A stretch of 35,379 nt of DNA, taken from the NCBI RefSeq assembly GCF_017497985.1, contig NZ_JAGDFV010000031.1, positions 1-35,379 of the forward strand, given 5' to 3'. This stretch comes from Meiothermus sp. CFH 77666. Lineage in GTDB: Bacteria > Deinococcota > Deinococci > Deinococcales > Thermaceae. Below are positions 18,017 to 25,603 of this stretch, piece after piece (positions within the stretch are counted from its first letter, which is position 1; each line of letters begins with the position of its first letter). Position numbers and translations under genes: made by a program. A model generated the notes under the pieces. It ran no database searches. It was not told where the DNA came from and saw nothing but the letters and a program-made list of their open reading frames with translations.

Positions 18017-20140
18017 ATGTCCGACCTCCTTTCTTCCCTCAATCCCTCCCAGCAGGAGGCCGTCCGGCATTTTGAAGGCCCGGCGCTGGTGGTGGCCGGG
18101 GCTGGTTCTGGCAAGACCCGCACGGTGGTACACCGGATCGCCTATCTGCTGCGCGAGCGGCGGGTGTATCCGGCGGAAATACTGGCCGTGACCTTCACCA
18201 ACAAGGCCGCCGGCGAGATGAAAGAGCGGCTGGAAAAGATGGTAGGGCCCGCGGCCAAAGACCTGTGGGTTTCCACCTTTCACTCGGCCTCGGTGCGAAT
18301 CCTGCGCGCCTACGGCGAGTATGTGGGGCTCAGGCCGGGGTTTGTGATCTACGACGACGATGACCAGAACACGCTTCTGAAGGAGATTTTGAAGGAACTC
18401 GAGGTCGAGGCCAAGCCGGGCCCTTTCCGGGCCATGATAGACCGCATCAAGAACCGGGGCGATGGGCTGGTGGAGTTTATGCGCGAGGCCCCCGACTTTA
18501 TCGGGGGGGTGCCCAAAGAGGTAGCCGCCGAAGTCTATCGCAAATACCAGAGCGGGCTGCGGATGCAGGGTGCGGTGGATTTCAACGACCTCCTGCTTCT
18601 GACCATCGAGCTATTTGAGCAGCACCCGGAAATTCTCCATAAGGTGCGCCAGCGGGCCCGGTTTATTCATGTGGACGAGTACCAGGACACCAACCCCGTG
18701 CAGTATGAGCTAACCCGCTTGCTGGCCGGTGAAAAGCCCAACCTGATGGTGGTGGGCGACCCCGACCAGAGCATTTATGGTTTTCGGAACGCCGACATCA
18801 ACAACATCCTCGACTTCAGCAAGGACTACCCCGGCGCACGGGTGATTCGCCTGGAAGAAAACTACCGCTCGAGCCGAGCCATTCTGCAAGTCGCTAACGC
18901 TGTCATCGAGAAAAATGCACTCAGGCTGGAAAAAGTCTTGCGGGCAACCAAAGAAGGGGGTGAGCCTGTTCGTCTATACCGGGCTCCCAACGCCCGCGAA
19001 GAAGCTGCTTTTGTGGCGCGGGAAATTGCCAGACTGCGGGACTACCAGAATATTGCCGTGCTTTACCGCACCAATGCCCAGTCGCGCCTGCTGGAAGAAC
19101 ACCTGCGCCGGGCCCAGATTCCCGTTCGGCTGGTGGGCGCGGTGGGCTTTTTTGAGCGGCGGGAGGTCAAGGATCTGCTGGCCTATGGGCGGGTCGCCAT
19201 CAACCCTGCCGACTCCATCAACCTGCGCCGCATTGTCAATACGCCGCCTCGGGGCATCGGGGCGACTACGGTATCCCGGCTGCTCGAGCACGCTCAGAAA
19301 ACGGGCACCACCGTCTTTGAAGCCTTCCGGGCCGCCGAGCAGGTGATTAGCCGACCCCAGCAGGTACAGGCATTTGTGAGGCTGCTCGACGAACTGATGG
19401 AAGCTGCTTTCGAGACAGGCCCGGCAGCCTTCTTTGAGCGGGTGCTGGACGAGACCGGCTTCCGCGATGCCCTGAAGCAGGAGCAGGACGGCGAAGACCG
19501 CCTGCAAAACGTGGAAGAGCTGCTGCGGGCGGCCCGCGACTGGGAAGAGGAAGAGGGCGGTACCCTTTCCGACTTCCTGGACGCCGTAGCCCTGACCGCC
19601 AAAGCCGAAGAACCCCAGGGTGAAGCACCAGAGGAGGCCGTCACCCTGATGACCCTGCACAACGCCAAGGGCCTCGAGTTCCCCACGGTGTTCCTGGTGG
19701 GTCTGGAGGAAAACCTGCTCCCCCACCGCAACAGCCTGAACCGCCTGGAAGACCTGGAAGAAGAGCGGCGCCTCTTTTATGTGGGTATCACCCGGGCACA
19801 GGATCGGCTCTATCTGTCCTACGCCGAGGAACGCGAAACCTATGGCAAGCGCGAGTTCACCCGCCCGAGCCGCTTCCTGGACGATATTCCGCCGGATTTG
19901 CTCAAGGAGGTGGGGGCTTTTGGCGACAGTGCCGTGCCGGTACTGTCCAATAGCCGCCCCGAACCTAAGCCCAAAACCCAGCTCTCCGAGTTTAAAGGGG
20001 GCGAAAAGGTCAGGCACCCCAAGTTTGGAAGCGGTACGGTGGTGGCCGCGATGGGCGGCGAGGTTACGGTAATGTTCCCCGGCCTGGGCCTGAAAAAGCT
20101 GGCGGTGAAATTTGCCGGACTGGAAAGGCTTGATGGATGA
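18017..20140 (+). CDS. uvrD: Superfamily 1A DNA helicase UvrD/PcrA
   Basis: 707 residues, the normal length. Motifs: Q-motif LNPSQQEAV (8-16), Walker A VVAGAGSGKTRT (25-36), motif Ia VTFTNKAAGEMKERL, Walker B FIHVDEYQDTNPVQYEL, motif III GDPDQSIYGFRNAD, motif IV EENYRSS, motif V LMTLHNAKGLEFPTVFLVGL and motif VI YVGITRAQDRLYL. The C-terminal GGEKVRHPKFGSGTVVAAMG is the Tudor-like tail that in PcrA/UvrD binds RNA polymerase. It acts in nucleotide-excision and mismatch repair and in clearing stalled complexes. TAGACT at 18000-18005 may be its -10, giving a leader of about 4 nt. Confidence 0.95.
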   Translation: MSDLLSSLNPSQQEAVRHFEGPALVVAGAGSGKTRTVVHRIAYLLRERRVYPAEILAVTFTNKAAGEMKERLEKMVGPAAKDLWVSTFHSASVRILRAYGEYVGLRPGFVIYDDDDQNTLLKEILKELEVEAKPGPFRAMIDRIKNRGDGLVEFMREAPDFIGGVPKEVAAEVYRKYQSGLRMQGAVDFNDLLLLTIELFEQHPEILHKVRQRARFIHVDEYQDTNPVQYELTRLLAGEKPNLMVVGDPDQSIYGFRNADINNILDFSKDYPGARVIRLEENYRSSRAILQVANAVIEKNALRLEKVLRATKEGGEPVRLYRAPNAREEAAFVAREIARLRDYQNIAVLYRTNAQSRLLEEHLRRAQIPVRLVGAVGFFERREVKDLLAYGRVAINPADSINLRRIVNTPPRGIGATTVSRLLEHAQKTGTTVFEAFRAAEQVISRPQQVQAFVRLLDELMEAAFETGPAAFFERVLDETGFRDALKQEQDGEDRLQNVEELLRAARDWEEEEGGTLSDFLDAVALTAKAEEPQGEAPEEAVTLMTLHNAKGLEFPTVFLVGLEENLLPHRNSLNRLEDLEEERRLFYVGITRAQDRLYLSYAEERETYGKREFTRPSRFLDDIPPDLLKEVGAFGDSAVPVLSNSRPEPKPKTQLSEFKGGEKVRHPKFGSGTVVAAMGGEVTVMFPGLGLKKLAVKFAGLERLDG

Positions 20141-20206
20141 AGCCTGTCTAAGTAGCGCTTTAGTTTTCCCTCGTTTGAACCGCACGTTGCCGAGTAGGGT
20201 GAGGAT

Positions 20207-20665
20207 ATGAAAAGGCAAGCGGGGCGTTTGAGTGCTGTATTTGCTTTGTTGTTCGGTATGGCTTTTGCCGGTGGGGCCGACATTGGCTTTTCGGTACGCA
20301 ACGGCCCCAGTGGCAATTTCATGGGGCATCTGGGGTTATACCTGGATGGCTTTCCCATTGATTTCCGTTCCCAACTGGTGTTTGGTTCTCCAGGTGGGCT
20401 TTTCCTGAGCGGTGAGGTGGTGTACCCCCTGCCGTTCTTCTTGCTGGTACGGCCCTATCTGGCCGGAGGCCTGGCGGTGGGCATCACCGGCTATACCGCC
20501 CAAAACGAGCTGCGGGTACGCTTTGGTGAGCGTTTTTATGCCATTTTCTCGGCAGGCATCCAGTTTCCTGACCGGGGTTATCGCCCGTACCTCGAGATTA
20601 GCCAGATCATCGGCTCGGAGAGCTTTCAGCGCTTTACGGTGGGCTTTATTGTGGAAGGGTTTTGA
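20207..20665 (+). CDS. Small secreted/outer-membrane-like beta protein, 152 residues
   Basis: A signal peptide (MKRQAGRLSAVFALLFGMAF, cleaved after A-F-A) is followed by about 130 residues of alternating hydrophobic and polar residues with many Gly, Tyr and Phe, ending FTVGFIVEGF. An aromatic C-terminus and repeated G-L-Y/F-L turns suggest an 8-strand beta-barrel or outer-membrane-linked protein. No family is recognised. The ribosome site GTGAGGAT directly precedes ATG 20207. It lies 66 nt after the helicase gene and may be a separate unit. Confidence 0.65.
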   Translation: MKRQAGRLSAVFALLFGMAFAGGADIGFSVRNGPSGNFMGHLGLYLDGFPIDFRSQLVFGSPGGLFLSGEVVYPLPFFLLVRPYLAGGLAVGITGYTAQNELRVRFGERFYAIFSAGIQFPDRGYRPYLEISQIIGSESFQRFTVGFIVEGF

Positions 20666-20673
20666 AACAGGTC

Positions 20674-20700
20674 GATAGCGGATAGACCATAGCCGATAGC
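20674..20700 (+). repeat. Dispersed CCGATAGC-type repeat
   Basis: GATAGCGGATAG at 20674-20685 and TAGCCGATAGC at 20690-20700 form two tandem-like copies just after a gene end. The second is identical over 11 nt to the core of the ilvC-leuA stem-loop, but here no long complementary arm follows. Confidence 0.45.
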
Positions 20701-20742
20701 GAGAGACGCCTTATTACATTCGAGCATAGTAGATTAGGGGGG

Positions 20743-21495
20743 ATGCATTCCCGCGACTACGCCGCGACCCGCCCCCTGGCCGTTTTACATCAGGGTCAGA
20801 GCCGGTGGTATCAGCCGCTCTTGACGGCTTCGCTGCACCATAATTTGCCGCTATTTGTCTATGCTGCTCAGCCTGGAATGGGCCTCGAGGCCGCCCTCAC
20901 GGCCCTCCAGCCCCTGAGTTTCCGGGGCGCGGTTCTGGAAGACCCCGGACTACAGGCGCTGGCCCTGGATGTGGTGCAGCACCTCGAGCCCGAGGCCCTC
21001 CAGGCCCGCCGGGTAGATCTGGTACTACCCGAAGTGACCGGAAACCGTGGGTTTTACCTGGAGCCCATCGCCCTGGCCAACCTGATTCGCCGCTATGCCT
21101 TCGGCGATAAGGCGCTCTGGCTGGGCCCCATCCGCTCCGAACTGGCCCAGGGCCTGCGCGGTCTCACCAAGGTTTCGGTACTGAGCCGGAGCTTTCCCGA
21201 GGGCGAAGGCTTTTTAGAACTATTACCTGTCCCTCAGCGGGGGGTGGTGGCGGCGGCTGAAGTGCAGGCCACGGTGGTGGCCCGCCAGGCCGATCTAATC
21301 CTGTATGCGGGTGGAAATCTGCCGCTAGCCTTGCTTCAGCCCTACCACAGCGTAATCGCGCTAAAGCCGCTGCCCTCGGAGGCTCTGCGCCTGATAGGTG
21401 AGTATGTTCCCCCTGAGGAGTTCCAGAAGTTTCACCTGGCCGCCCTGTTTGAAGCGCTGGGGTATGCCCTGCCACCCGAAACCTTTGTGGTCTAA
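20743..21495 (+). CDS. Shikimate-dehydrogenase-like protein, probably not catalytic
   Basis: 250 residues, about the length of AroE. The N-terminal half reads like an eroded substrate domain: PLFVYAAQPGMGLEAALTAL then FRGAVLEDPGLQ parallels the AroE stretch that ends in F-R-G-x-N-V-T-x-P. The second half resembles the NADP domain, with A-L-W-L-G-P-I-R-S where AroE has G-A-G-G-A, a VSVLSRS where N-R-T is expected, and ADLILYAGGNLPLALL for the T-P-x-G-M loop. The catalytic Lys/Asp and glycine-rich residues are missing, so it is either a divergent binding protein or unrelated with a similar fold. A GGGGGG run precedes ATG 20743. Confidence 0.45.
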   Translation: MHSRDYAATRPLAVLHQGQSRWYQPLLTASLHHNLPLFVYAAQPGMGLEAALTALQPLSFRGAVLEDPGLQALALDVVQHLEPEALQARRVDLVLPEVTGNRGFYLEPIALANLIRRYAFGDKALWLGPIRSELAQGLRGLTKVSVLSRSFPEGEGFLELLPVPQRGVVAAAEVQATVVARQADLILYAGGNLPLALLQPYHSVIALKPLPSEALRLIGEYVPPEEFQKFHLAALFEALGYALPPETFVV

Positions 21496-21562
21496 TGCCA
21501 AACGGTGAAGAGTTACATTGTGCCATATGGCGCAGCTTTGACCTACCAGGTGTAGTCAGATG

Positions 21563-22282
21563 CTAACGCTCTTCCAATACCCCCTGCCGTAGCAGGGCAG
21601 GCACAATCGGTTCGCCCACCCGCAACAGGGCATAGCTGCCCAACCTGCGGGCGGTGGTTCGCAGGCGCAGCAGATGCTTTTCCAGAGCTTCCTGGTAGCT
21701 TTGTATTTCGACCTCGCCCACCTCCATCCGGCTCCCGACCTCGACATCGTGCAGCAGGGCTTCCACAAAGCCGGGTGCGAGTTCCTCGGGGGCCATGACC
21801 TGCACCAGAACCACGTGGCGCAGTTTTTGTAAAAGACGCGACCAGTCCAGCTCGTCCAGACCGTCGGTCAGTAGGACGGTGACGCCTCTGGGCCGGGGGA
21901 AGTTCATCAGCACCGAAGGCCCCTCGGCCACCCCCTCGAGCCGCCCCCGGTAGCGGCCACCGCCCCACAAAAAAGCCCCTTCCGATCTGGCGCAGTCGGC
22001 TAGCGCACGCAATACCCGCTCGGCATAAGCCTGCTTTCCCAACAGCTTCATACTGGGCGAGCCGTCCAGGAAAAAGGTGAAGCGGGCCGGTGCTTCGGCC
22101 TGGAAAATGCGGGTATAGAGCCGACCCGTGCGGGCATAGGCTCGCCAATCAATAAAGCGGGGCTCGTCTCCCTGGGCGTAGCCGCGTAGCTCGTAGAACT
22201 CCAGCCCCCGCCCTGGTATGGCCTGAGTGCGCTCGCCCGCAAAGGGCTGGGTGGGGCGGGTGCGGATGCGGTAGCGGGTCAT
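21563..22282 (-). CDS. DUF58-family protein with vWA-like region
   Basis: 239 residues. It starts with the DUF58 signature: GRGLEFYELRGYAQGDEPRF then IDWRAYARTGRLYTRIFQAE, the conserved E-x-R-x-Y-x-x-G-D-x-x-R-x-I-D-W block. RFTFFLDGSPSMKL follows, a von Willebrand A-like metal site (D-G-S-x-S in place of D-x-S-x-S). DUF58 genes usually sit beside a MoxR ATPase; here none is adjacent, so it is an orphan. The role is presumably metal- or protein-binding in the cytoplasm; no catalytic claim is made. There is no Shine-Dalgarno sequence before ATG 22282. Confidence 0.85.
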   Translation of the reverse strand: MTRYRIRTRPTQPFAGERTQAIPGRGLEFYELRGYAQGDEPRFIDWRAYARTGRLYTRIFQAEAPARFTFFLDGSPSMKLLGKQAYAERVLRALADCARSEGAFLWGGGRYRGRLEGVAEGPSVLMNFPRPRGVTVLLTDGLDELDWSRLLQKLRHVVLVQVMAPEELAPGFVEALLHDVEVGSRMEVGEVEIQSYQEALEKHLLRLRTTARRLGSYALLRVGEPIVPALLRQGVLEER

Positions 22283-22415
22283 GGCAAGAGCAGACTGCTA
22301 CCACACAGTATGTCATTTACGGGATTTGAGCGGTGATACCGGCTTCAAATAGACAGTTGACATACCACAGCTGTCCATCACCTGAGCATACATTCGGGGT
22401 TGAATGGGTTCTTTT

Positions 22416-22454
22416 GGTTGGGTTTGTGGGTCGTCGAATGACGACGAACCAACC
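22416..22454. repeat. Inverted repeat upstream of the rplJ promoter
   Basis: Within the gene-free stretch 22283-22496, GGTTGG (22416-22421) pairs with CCAACC (22449-22454), and inside it GTCGTC (22430-22435) pairs with GACGAC (22440-22445) around a GAAT loop. It ends 42 nt upstream of the rplJ -35 box and has no T run. It could be a binding site or a relic; nothing else is seen in this gap. Confidence 0.5.
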
Positions 22455-22496
22455 GAACCTGGCATAAAACCCTGGCCCTGACCGCTGCTCATGGGC

Positions 22497-22525
22497 TTGT
22501 CAGGAACCGAGTGGTTTTGTATACT
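22497..22525 (+). promoter_or_regulatory. rplJ promoter (TTGTCA-N17-TATACT)
   Basis: A near-consensus sigma-70-type promoter: TTGTCA at 22497-22502, a 17-bp spacer, TATACT at 22520-22525. The start near 22532 gives a 5' leader of about 220 nt before rplJ, unlike the leaderless genes around it, because the leader holds the L10-binding RNA. Confidence 0.85.
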
Positions 22526-22570
22526 TCACCCTTGGTGTCCTTCTGGGGCATGTTTACGATCCCAGGGGCA

Positions 22571-22613
22571 GCCAAAGACAGCGACGGGCTCAGCCTTAAT
22601 AATGTCGCCGAGG
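22571..22613 (+). ncRNA. Ribosomal protein L10 leader (autoregulatory RNA)
   Basis: The leader contains GCCAAAGACAGCGAC (22571-22585), a small GGC-TCA-GCC hairpin (22587-22595), TTAATAAT (22596-22603), then GTCGC (22604-22608), which closes a stem with GCGAC (22581-22585), followed by CGAGGC. The AAAGACAGC...CCTTAAT...GCCGAGG arrangement is what I know of the L10 leader kink-turn element that binds L10(L12)4 and represses rplJL in many bacteria. The rest of the leader up to 22740 may fold into the regulatory terminator or sequestering structure, which I could not resolve. Confidence 0.82.
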
Positions 22614-22750
22614 CGCTAGTAGGGAAGCGTTTTTCGCATACAACCGTTGGGAAATCCCTAGTCCCAAAACCTAAGCAAGGGCGGGTTGTAGAGGCTCAAT
22701 GGCCCAGATGCGGCCTGGTTCTACAGCGAATGCCCCAGCCAGGAGGAACT

Positions 22751-23275
22751 TTGCCCAGCAAGCGCAACATCGAAAACCTCGAGGCGCTCACCGCTACCCT
22801 CAAGGGCGCGGAAGGCTCGTTCTTCGTGGTGAACTACCAAGGGCTCGAGGCGGGCCCCACCGGGAAGCTCCGCAAGGCGGTGCGGGAAAAGGGTGGCGAG
22901 ATTATCGTTACCAAAAATACCCTGATCCGCAAGGCCATGAGCGACCTTGGGTTGCCGGCCATCGAAGGCTTGACCGGCCCCTCGGCGGTGGTGGTCTTCA
23001 AAGACCCCGCTGCTGCCGCCAAGGCCCTCAAAGAGTTCGCCAAGACGAACGATAAAGGCATTCCCGCCCTTAAGTCGGGTGTGCTCTCGGGGCAGCCCCT
23101 TACGGGCTCACAGGTAGAGGCCCTGGCCGACCTTCCCAGCCAGAAGGAACTGCAAGCCGAACTGGTCGGCGTGCTGTCCGCCACGATGTCCAATTTCGTG
23201 GGTGTGCTGGGAGCGAAGGCGCAGGAATTCGTCGGCATCTTGGATGCCCAAGTTCAAAAACTGGAGGCCGCGTAG
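22751..23275 (+). CDS. rplJ: 50S ribosomal protein L10
   Basis: 174 residues. It anchors the L7/L12 stalk to 23S rRNA. The start is an unusual TTG at 22751: AGGAGG at 22741-22746 is 4 nt upstream and the protein then begins PSKRNIENLEALTATLKGAE as expected; the long in-frame extension upstream is the regulatory leader and is not coding. The middle shows FFVVNYQGLEAGPTGKLRKAV and ITVTKNTL-type rRNA-binding residues (EIIVTKNTLIRKAM). The C-terminal helix (about 135-174) carries the L12-dimer docking segments. It is followed after 18 nt by rplL. The usual upstream partners rplK and rplA are absent. Confidence 0.95.
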   Translation: MPSKRNIENLEALTATLKGAEGSFFVVNYQGLEAGPTGKLRKAVREKGGEIIVTKNTLIRKAMSDLGLPAIEGLTGPSAVVVFKDPAAAAKALKEFAKTNDKGIPALKSGVLSGQPLTGSQVEALADLPSQKELQAELVGVLSATMSNFVGVLGAKAQEFVGILDAQVQKLEAA

Positions 23276-23293
23276 GCCCAACAGGAGGAAAAA

Positions 23294-23671
23294 ATGGCTC
23301 TCGATATTGCTGCAATCAAGGCTCAACTTTCCGGTGCTACGGTGCTCGAACTCAAGCAACTCATTGACGAACTCAAGGAAGAGTGGGGCGTGACCGCTGC
23401 TGCTCCGGTGGCCGTGGCCATGCCGGGTGCGGCGGCTGCTGCTGCTCCCGCCGCCGAAGAGAAGACCGAGTTCGATGTGGTGCTGAAGGATGCAGGCGCC
23501 CAGAAGCTCAACGTCATTAAGGAACTCCGCGCCATTACCGGCCTGGGCCTGAAGGAAGCCAAAGATCTGGCTGAGCAAGGCGGCAACGTCAAGGAAGGCG
23601 TCTCCAAAGAGGAAGCCGAGAAGATCAAGAAGCAGCTCGAGGACGCCGGCGCCAAGGTCGAGCTCAAGTAA
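23294..23671 (+). CDS. rplL: 50S ribosomal protein L7/L12
   Basis: 125 residues in three parts: an N-terminal dimerisation domain (about 1-32), an Ala/Pro-rich hinge ([20 protein letters not shown]), and a C-terminal factor-binding domain with [20 protein letters not shown] and [14 protein letters not shown]. It recruits translation GTPases. AGGAGG at 23283-23288 precedes ATG 23294. It is last in the unit, closed by a terminator 13 nt on; rpoB and rpoC do not follow, unlike in many bacteria. Confidence 0.97.
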   Translation: MALDIAAIKAQLSGATVLELKQLIDELKEEWGVTAAAPVAVAMPGAAAAAAPAAEEKTEFDVVLKDAGAQKLNVIKELRAITGLGLKEAKDLAEQGGNVKEGVSKEEAEKIKKQLEDAGAKVELK

Positions 23672-23684
23672 GGTTGAATGCTAC

Positions 23685-23714
23685 AAACCCCCGGACTGCG
23701 GTCTGGGGGTTTTG
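23685..23714 (+). terminator. Terminator of rplJ-rplL
   Basis: AAACCCCCGGAC pairs with GTCTGGGGGTTT (8 bp plus an inner GAC/GTC stem, tetraloop TGCG) and runs into TTTTG. It starts 13 nt after the rplL stop. Confidence 0.88.
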
Positions 23715-23787
23715 TGTTAGAGCGCTCTTCAAGCCACCCGCTTACAGAAAAGCCCTGTCCCGAACAGAACAGTAGCCGGCGGGCAAC

Positions 23788-23895
23788 TCGAAACCCCAAG
23801 CACCCGTTGCCCGGCCCAAGCTTGGGCGCGCAACTTGCTTCTGGGCGCAGACGCGTTCTGGTTTCCGCGGGCGGTCAGGTCAGTGAAGAGCGCCG
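23788..23895 (+). repeat. Diverged hairpin repeat, copy A
   Basis: The gap 23715-24032 has no convincing gene. It holds a stretch beginning CCCAAGCACCCG (23795-23806), then GCTTGGG (23820-23826), which is complementary to the CCCAAGC, TTCTGGGC (23839-23846), GACGC, GGGCGG (23869-23874) and GTGAAGAG (23883-23890). The same blocks occur in the same order on the minus strand at 26712-26596 (copy B). TAGAGCGCTC at 23718-23727 also precedes this copy, separated by a 65-nt insertion relative to copy B. Function unknown: a mobile palindromic element, structured RNA, or gene remnant. Confidence 0.65.
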
Positions 23896-24032
23896 TAGAC
23901 CAGGCACAGTGGACAAGTTGGGCACTATGGAGGCTGAATACCCACCAGCACGGTTTGGTGAGCTTCCTGGTCACAGGTACAGTTTGCGGATGCGGCAGAT
24001 GCGAGATTCAGTGTCAAGCATCCAGGAAACAC

Positions 24033-25337
24033 TCAAGCTCTCGCCAGAGCCAGGAAGTTGAGGGCACGCTGGGTGATTTGGCGAGAATGCTCTACTAGGT
24101 TAGCCAGGCCGGGGCCGGCCAGGTAGCTGCCGGTGAGGAAAAGACCAGGGGCGTGTAGCAACTCCCGCTCGAGGTCGGCTACCCGGCGGGCCTGGCCCTG
24201 GGTGAAGTGGGGCCTCGAGGAAGGCTGGCGGAAGACCCAGGCCGCCAGCGGACGGGCCTTCGCTTGCAGATATTTCGCAAGGTCTTGTTCGGCCAAGCGG
24301 GAAAGCACGCTGTCGGCGGATCGGGCGGTTTCCCCGGCAAACTGCACTCGAGCCAGCGTCAGCTCCGGGTTCGGGTGGGTTAGCTTGAGGGCGCTGCTGG
24401 TATAGCCCTCCCCTCGTGCAAAAAAGAACTCGCTGGGCCCAACGGCCAGTTCGTTTTGACGGTAAAGCAGATAGACCTTGGCGCTGTGCTGGTGGGGAAA
24501 ATGGTTGAGGAGGGTGGTTATCTGGGGGGCCGAGGGGCGAAAAACCCTGGCCGCCTGCGGGGCCGGGAGGGCCATGATGACGGCCTCGGCTTCGAGCTGG
24601 CCACCGCGCACATGCAGTTGCCACCCCTTCGAATCGCGGGTGATGGCCCAGACAGGGTGATGAGGCAACAATCCGGCCTTTGGTAACAGGTGGTTGCTCA
24701 AGGCTTCGATCAGGCTGCCCATGCCCCCTGCCAGATGCCACCGGCCCTCGGTGGTGAGCTTGCGGCTGCCAGCCAGCAAGCCGCCCTGGCGCTCGAGCCC
24801 AACCAGACGCGCAAAGGTAGTAAGGGCCGATACTTCCTCGGCGGGGCCGCCCAGCGTGGCGCTCAGGTAAGGCTCCAGCACCTCCCAGACCTCGGGGCCC
24901 AGCCTGCGGCGGAAAAAGGCACCTAGTAGCTCGTCCTTGACCGAAGCCGGTGCTGCGAAGCGCTCGATGCCAAGCCGCCACCTGACGCCCCGGCCAAAGG
25001 GCATCTGGGCCATTTGGTGCAATCCAAAACCCGAAGCCAGGTTCAAACCGGCGGGCAAAACCCAGTCCTGTCCGCCTCGTCGAACTACCCGCCGCAGGTT
25101 GGGCAGGGGTTGGAACCCCAGGCCCAACTCGCCGCTGAGATTGAGCAGCGCTCCTGGGGTGTCGTCGAAGAACTCCTCGCCTAGCTCGAGCGAAATCGCA
25201 TCCAGTTTTGCAGTTCGGGTATGGCCTCCGAAGTGCTGGGTGGCCTCGAGGAGGCTGACCTCGAGCCCGGCTTTCATGGCTTCATATGCAGCAACCAATC
25301 CGGCAAGACCACCTCCTATCACGGCAATTTTGCTCAT
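24033..25337 (-). CDS. Protoporphyrinogen-oxidase-like flavoprotein
   Basis: 434 residues from ATG 25337. It has the N-terminal FAD fold IAVIGGGLAGLVAAYEAMKA then LLEATQHFGGHTRTAKLD (the G-G-x-x-x-T loop), a central LEPYLSATLGGPAEEVSALT resembling the PPO/HemY substrate domain, LAGGMGSLIEAL, and the C-terminal FLTGSYLAGPGLANLVEHSR that binds FAD. This order fits oxygen-dependent proto- or coproporphyrinogen oxidase of heme synthesis; other amine-oxidase-type flavoenzymes are possible. No other heme gene is adjacent. GGGGTCGG upstream may be the ribosome site. It converges on the rplJL unit. Confidence 0.75.
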   Translation of the reverse strand: MSKIAVIGGGLAGLVAAYEAMKAGLEVSLLEATQHFGGHTRTAKLDAISLELGEEFFDDTPGALLNLSGELGLGFQPLPNLRRVVRRGGQDWVLPAGLNLASGFGLHQMAQMPFGRGVRWRLGIERFAAPASVKDELLGAFFRRRLGPEVWEVLEPYLSATLGGPAEEVSALTTFARLVGLERQGGLLAGSRKLTTEGRWHLAGGMGSLIEALSNHLLPKAGLLPHHPVWAITRDSKGWQLHVRGGQLEAEAVIMALPAPQAARVFRPSAPQITTLLNHFPHQHSAKVYLLYRQNELAVGPSEFFFARGEGYTSSALKLTHPNPELTLARVQFAGETARSADSVLSRLAEQDLAKYLQAKARPLAAWVFRQPSSRPHFTQGQARRVADLERELLHAPGLFLTGSYLAGPGLANLVEHSRQITQRALNFLALARA

Positions 25338-25603
25338 AGACCGACCCCATGGCCAGCACCGCATAAGGACTTGAGGCTACAGGCGAGCAGATCGCACCAA
25401 CTCGAGCGCGGTGTTTCCACTCGAGCCCATCCTGTTTCATTAACGCACCGACTCACCTCTCGATTCTATCGTCCGTACGGCCATTTGGGAGCAGGAGAGG
25501 TTTATTCAACCCGGATCGTGTTAGATTAGCAGGACAAGCAGTTCTGGAACCGATCGAAGCTTCGGGCTTTGGGTTGGTGATGGGCTGTTGCAGAGGTGGA
25601 GAA

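Noticed and set aside
18974-20329. 451-codon minus-strand frame antisense to the helicase
   Set aside because: It covers helicase motifs III-VI in the opposite strand and has no recognisable protein features.
21518-21537. Near-palindrome TGTGCCATATGGCGCA between convergent genes as a terminator
   Set aside because: The stem has no T run on either side; it may be chance.
22511-22750. N-terminal extension of rplJ by 80 codons
   Set aside because: It covers the promoter -10 region and L10 leader; the TTG at 22751 with AGGAGG matches the normal L10 N-terminus.
23678-24098. Plus-strand frames in the gap after rplL
   Set aside because: They overlap the terminator or the flavoprotein gene, have no ribosome site, and the sequence similarity to copy B is at DNA and pairing level.
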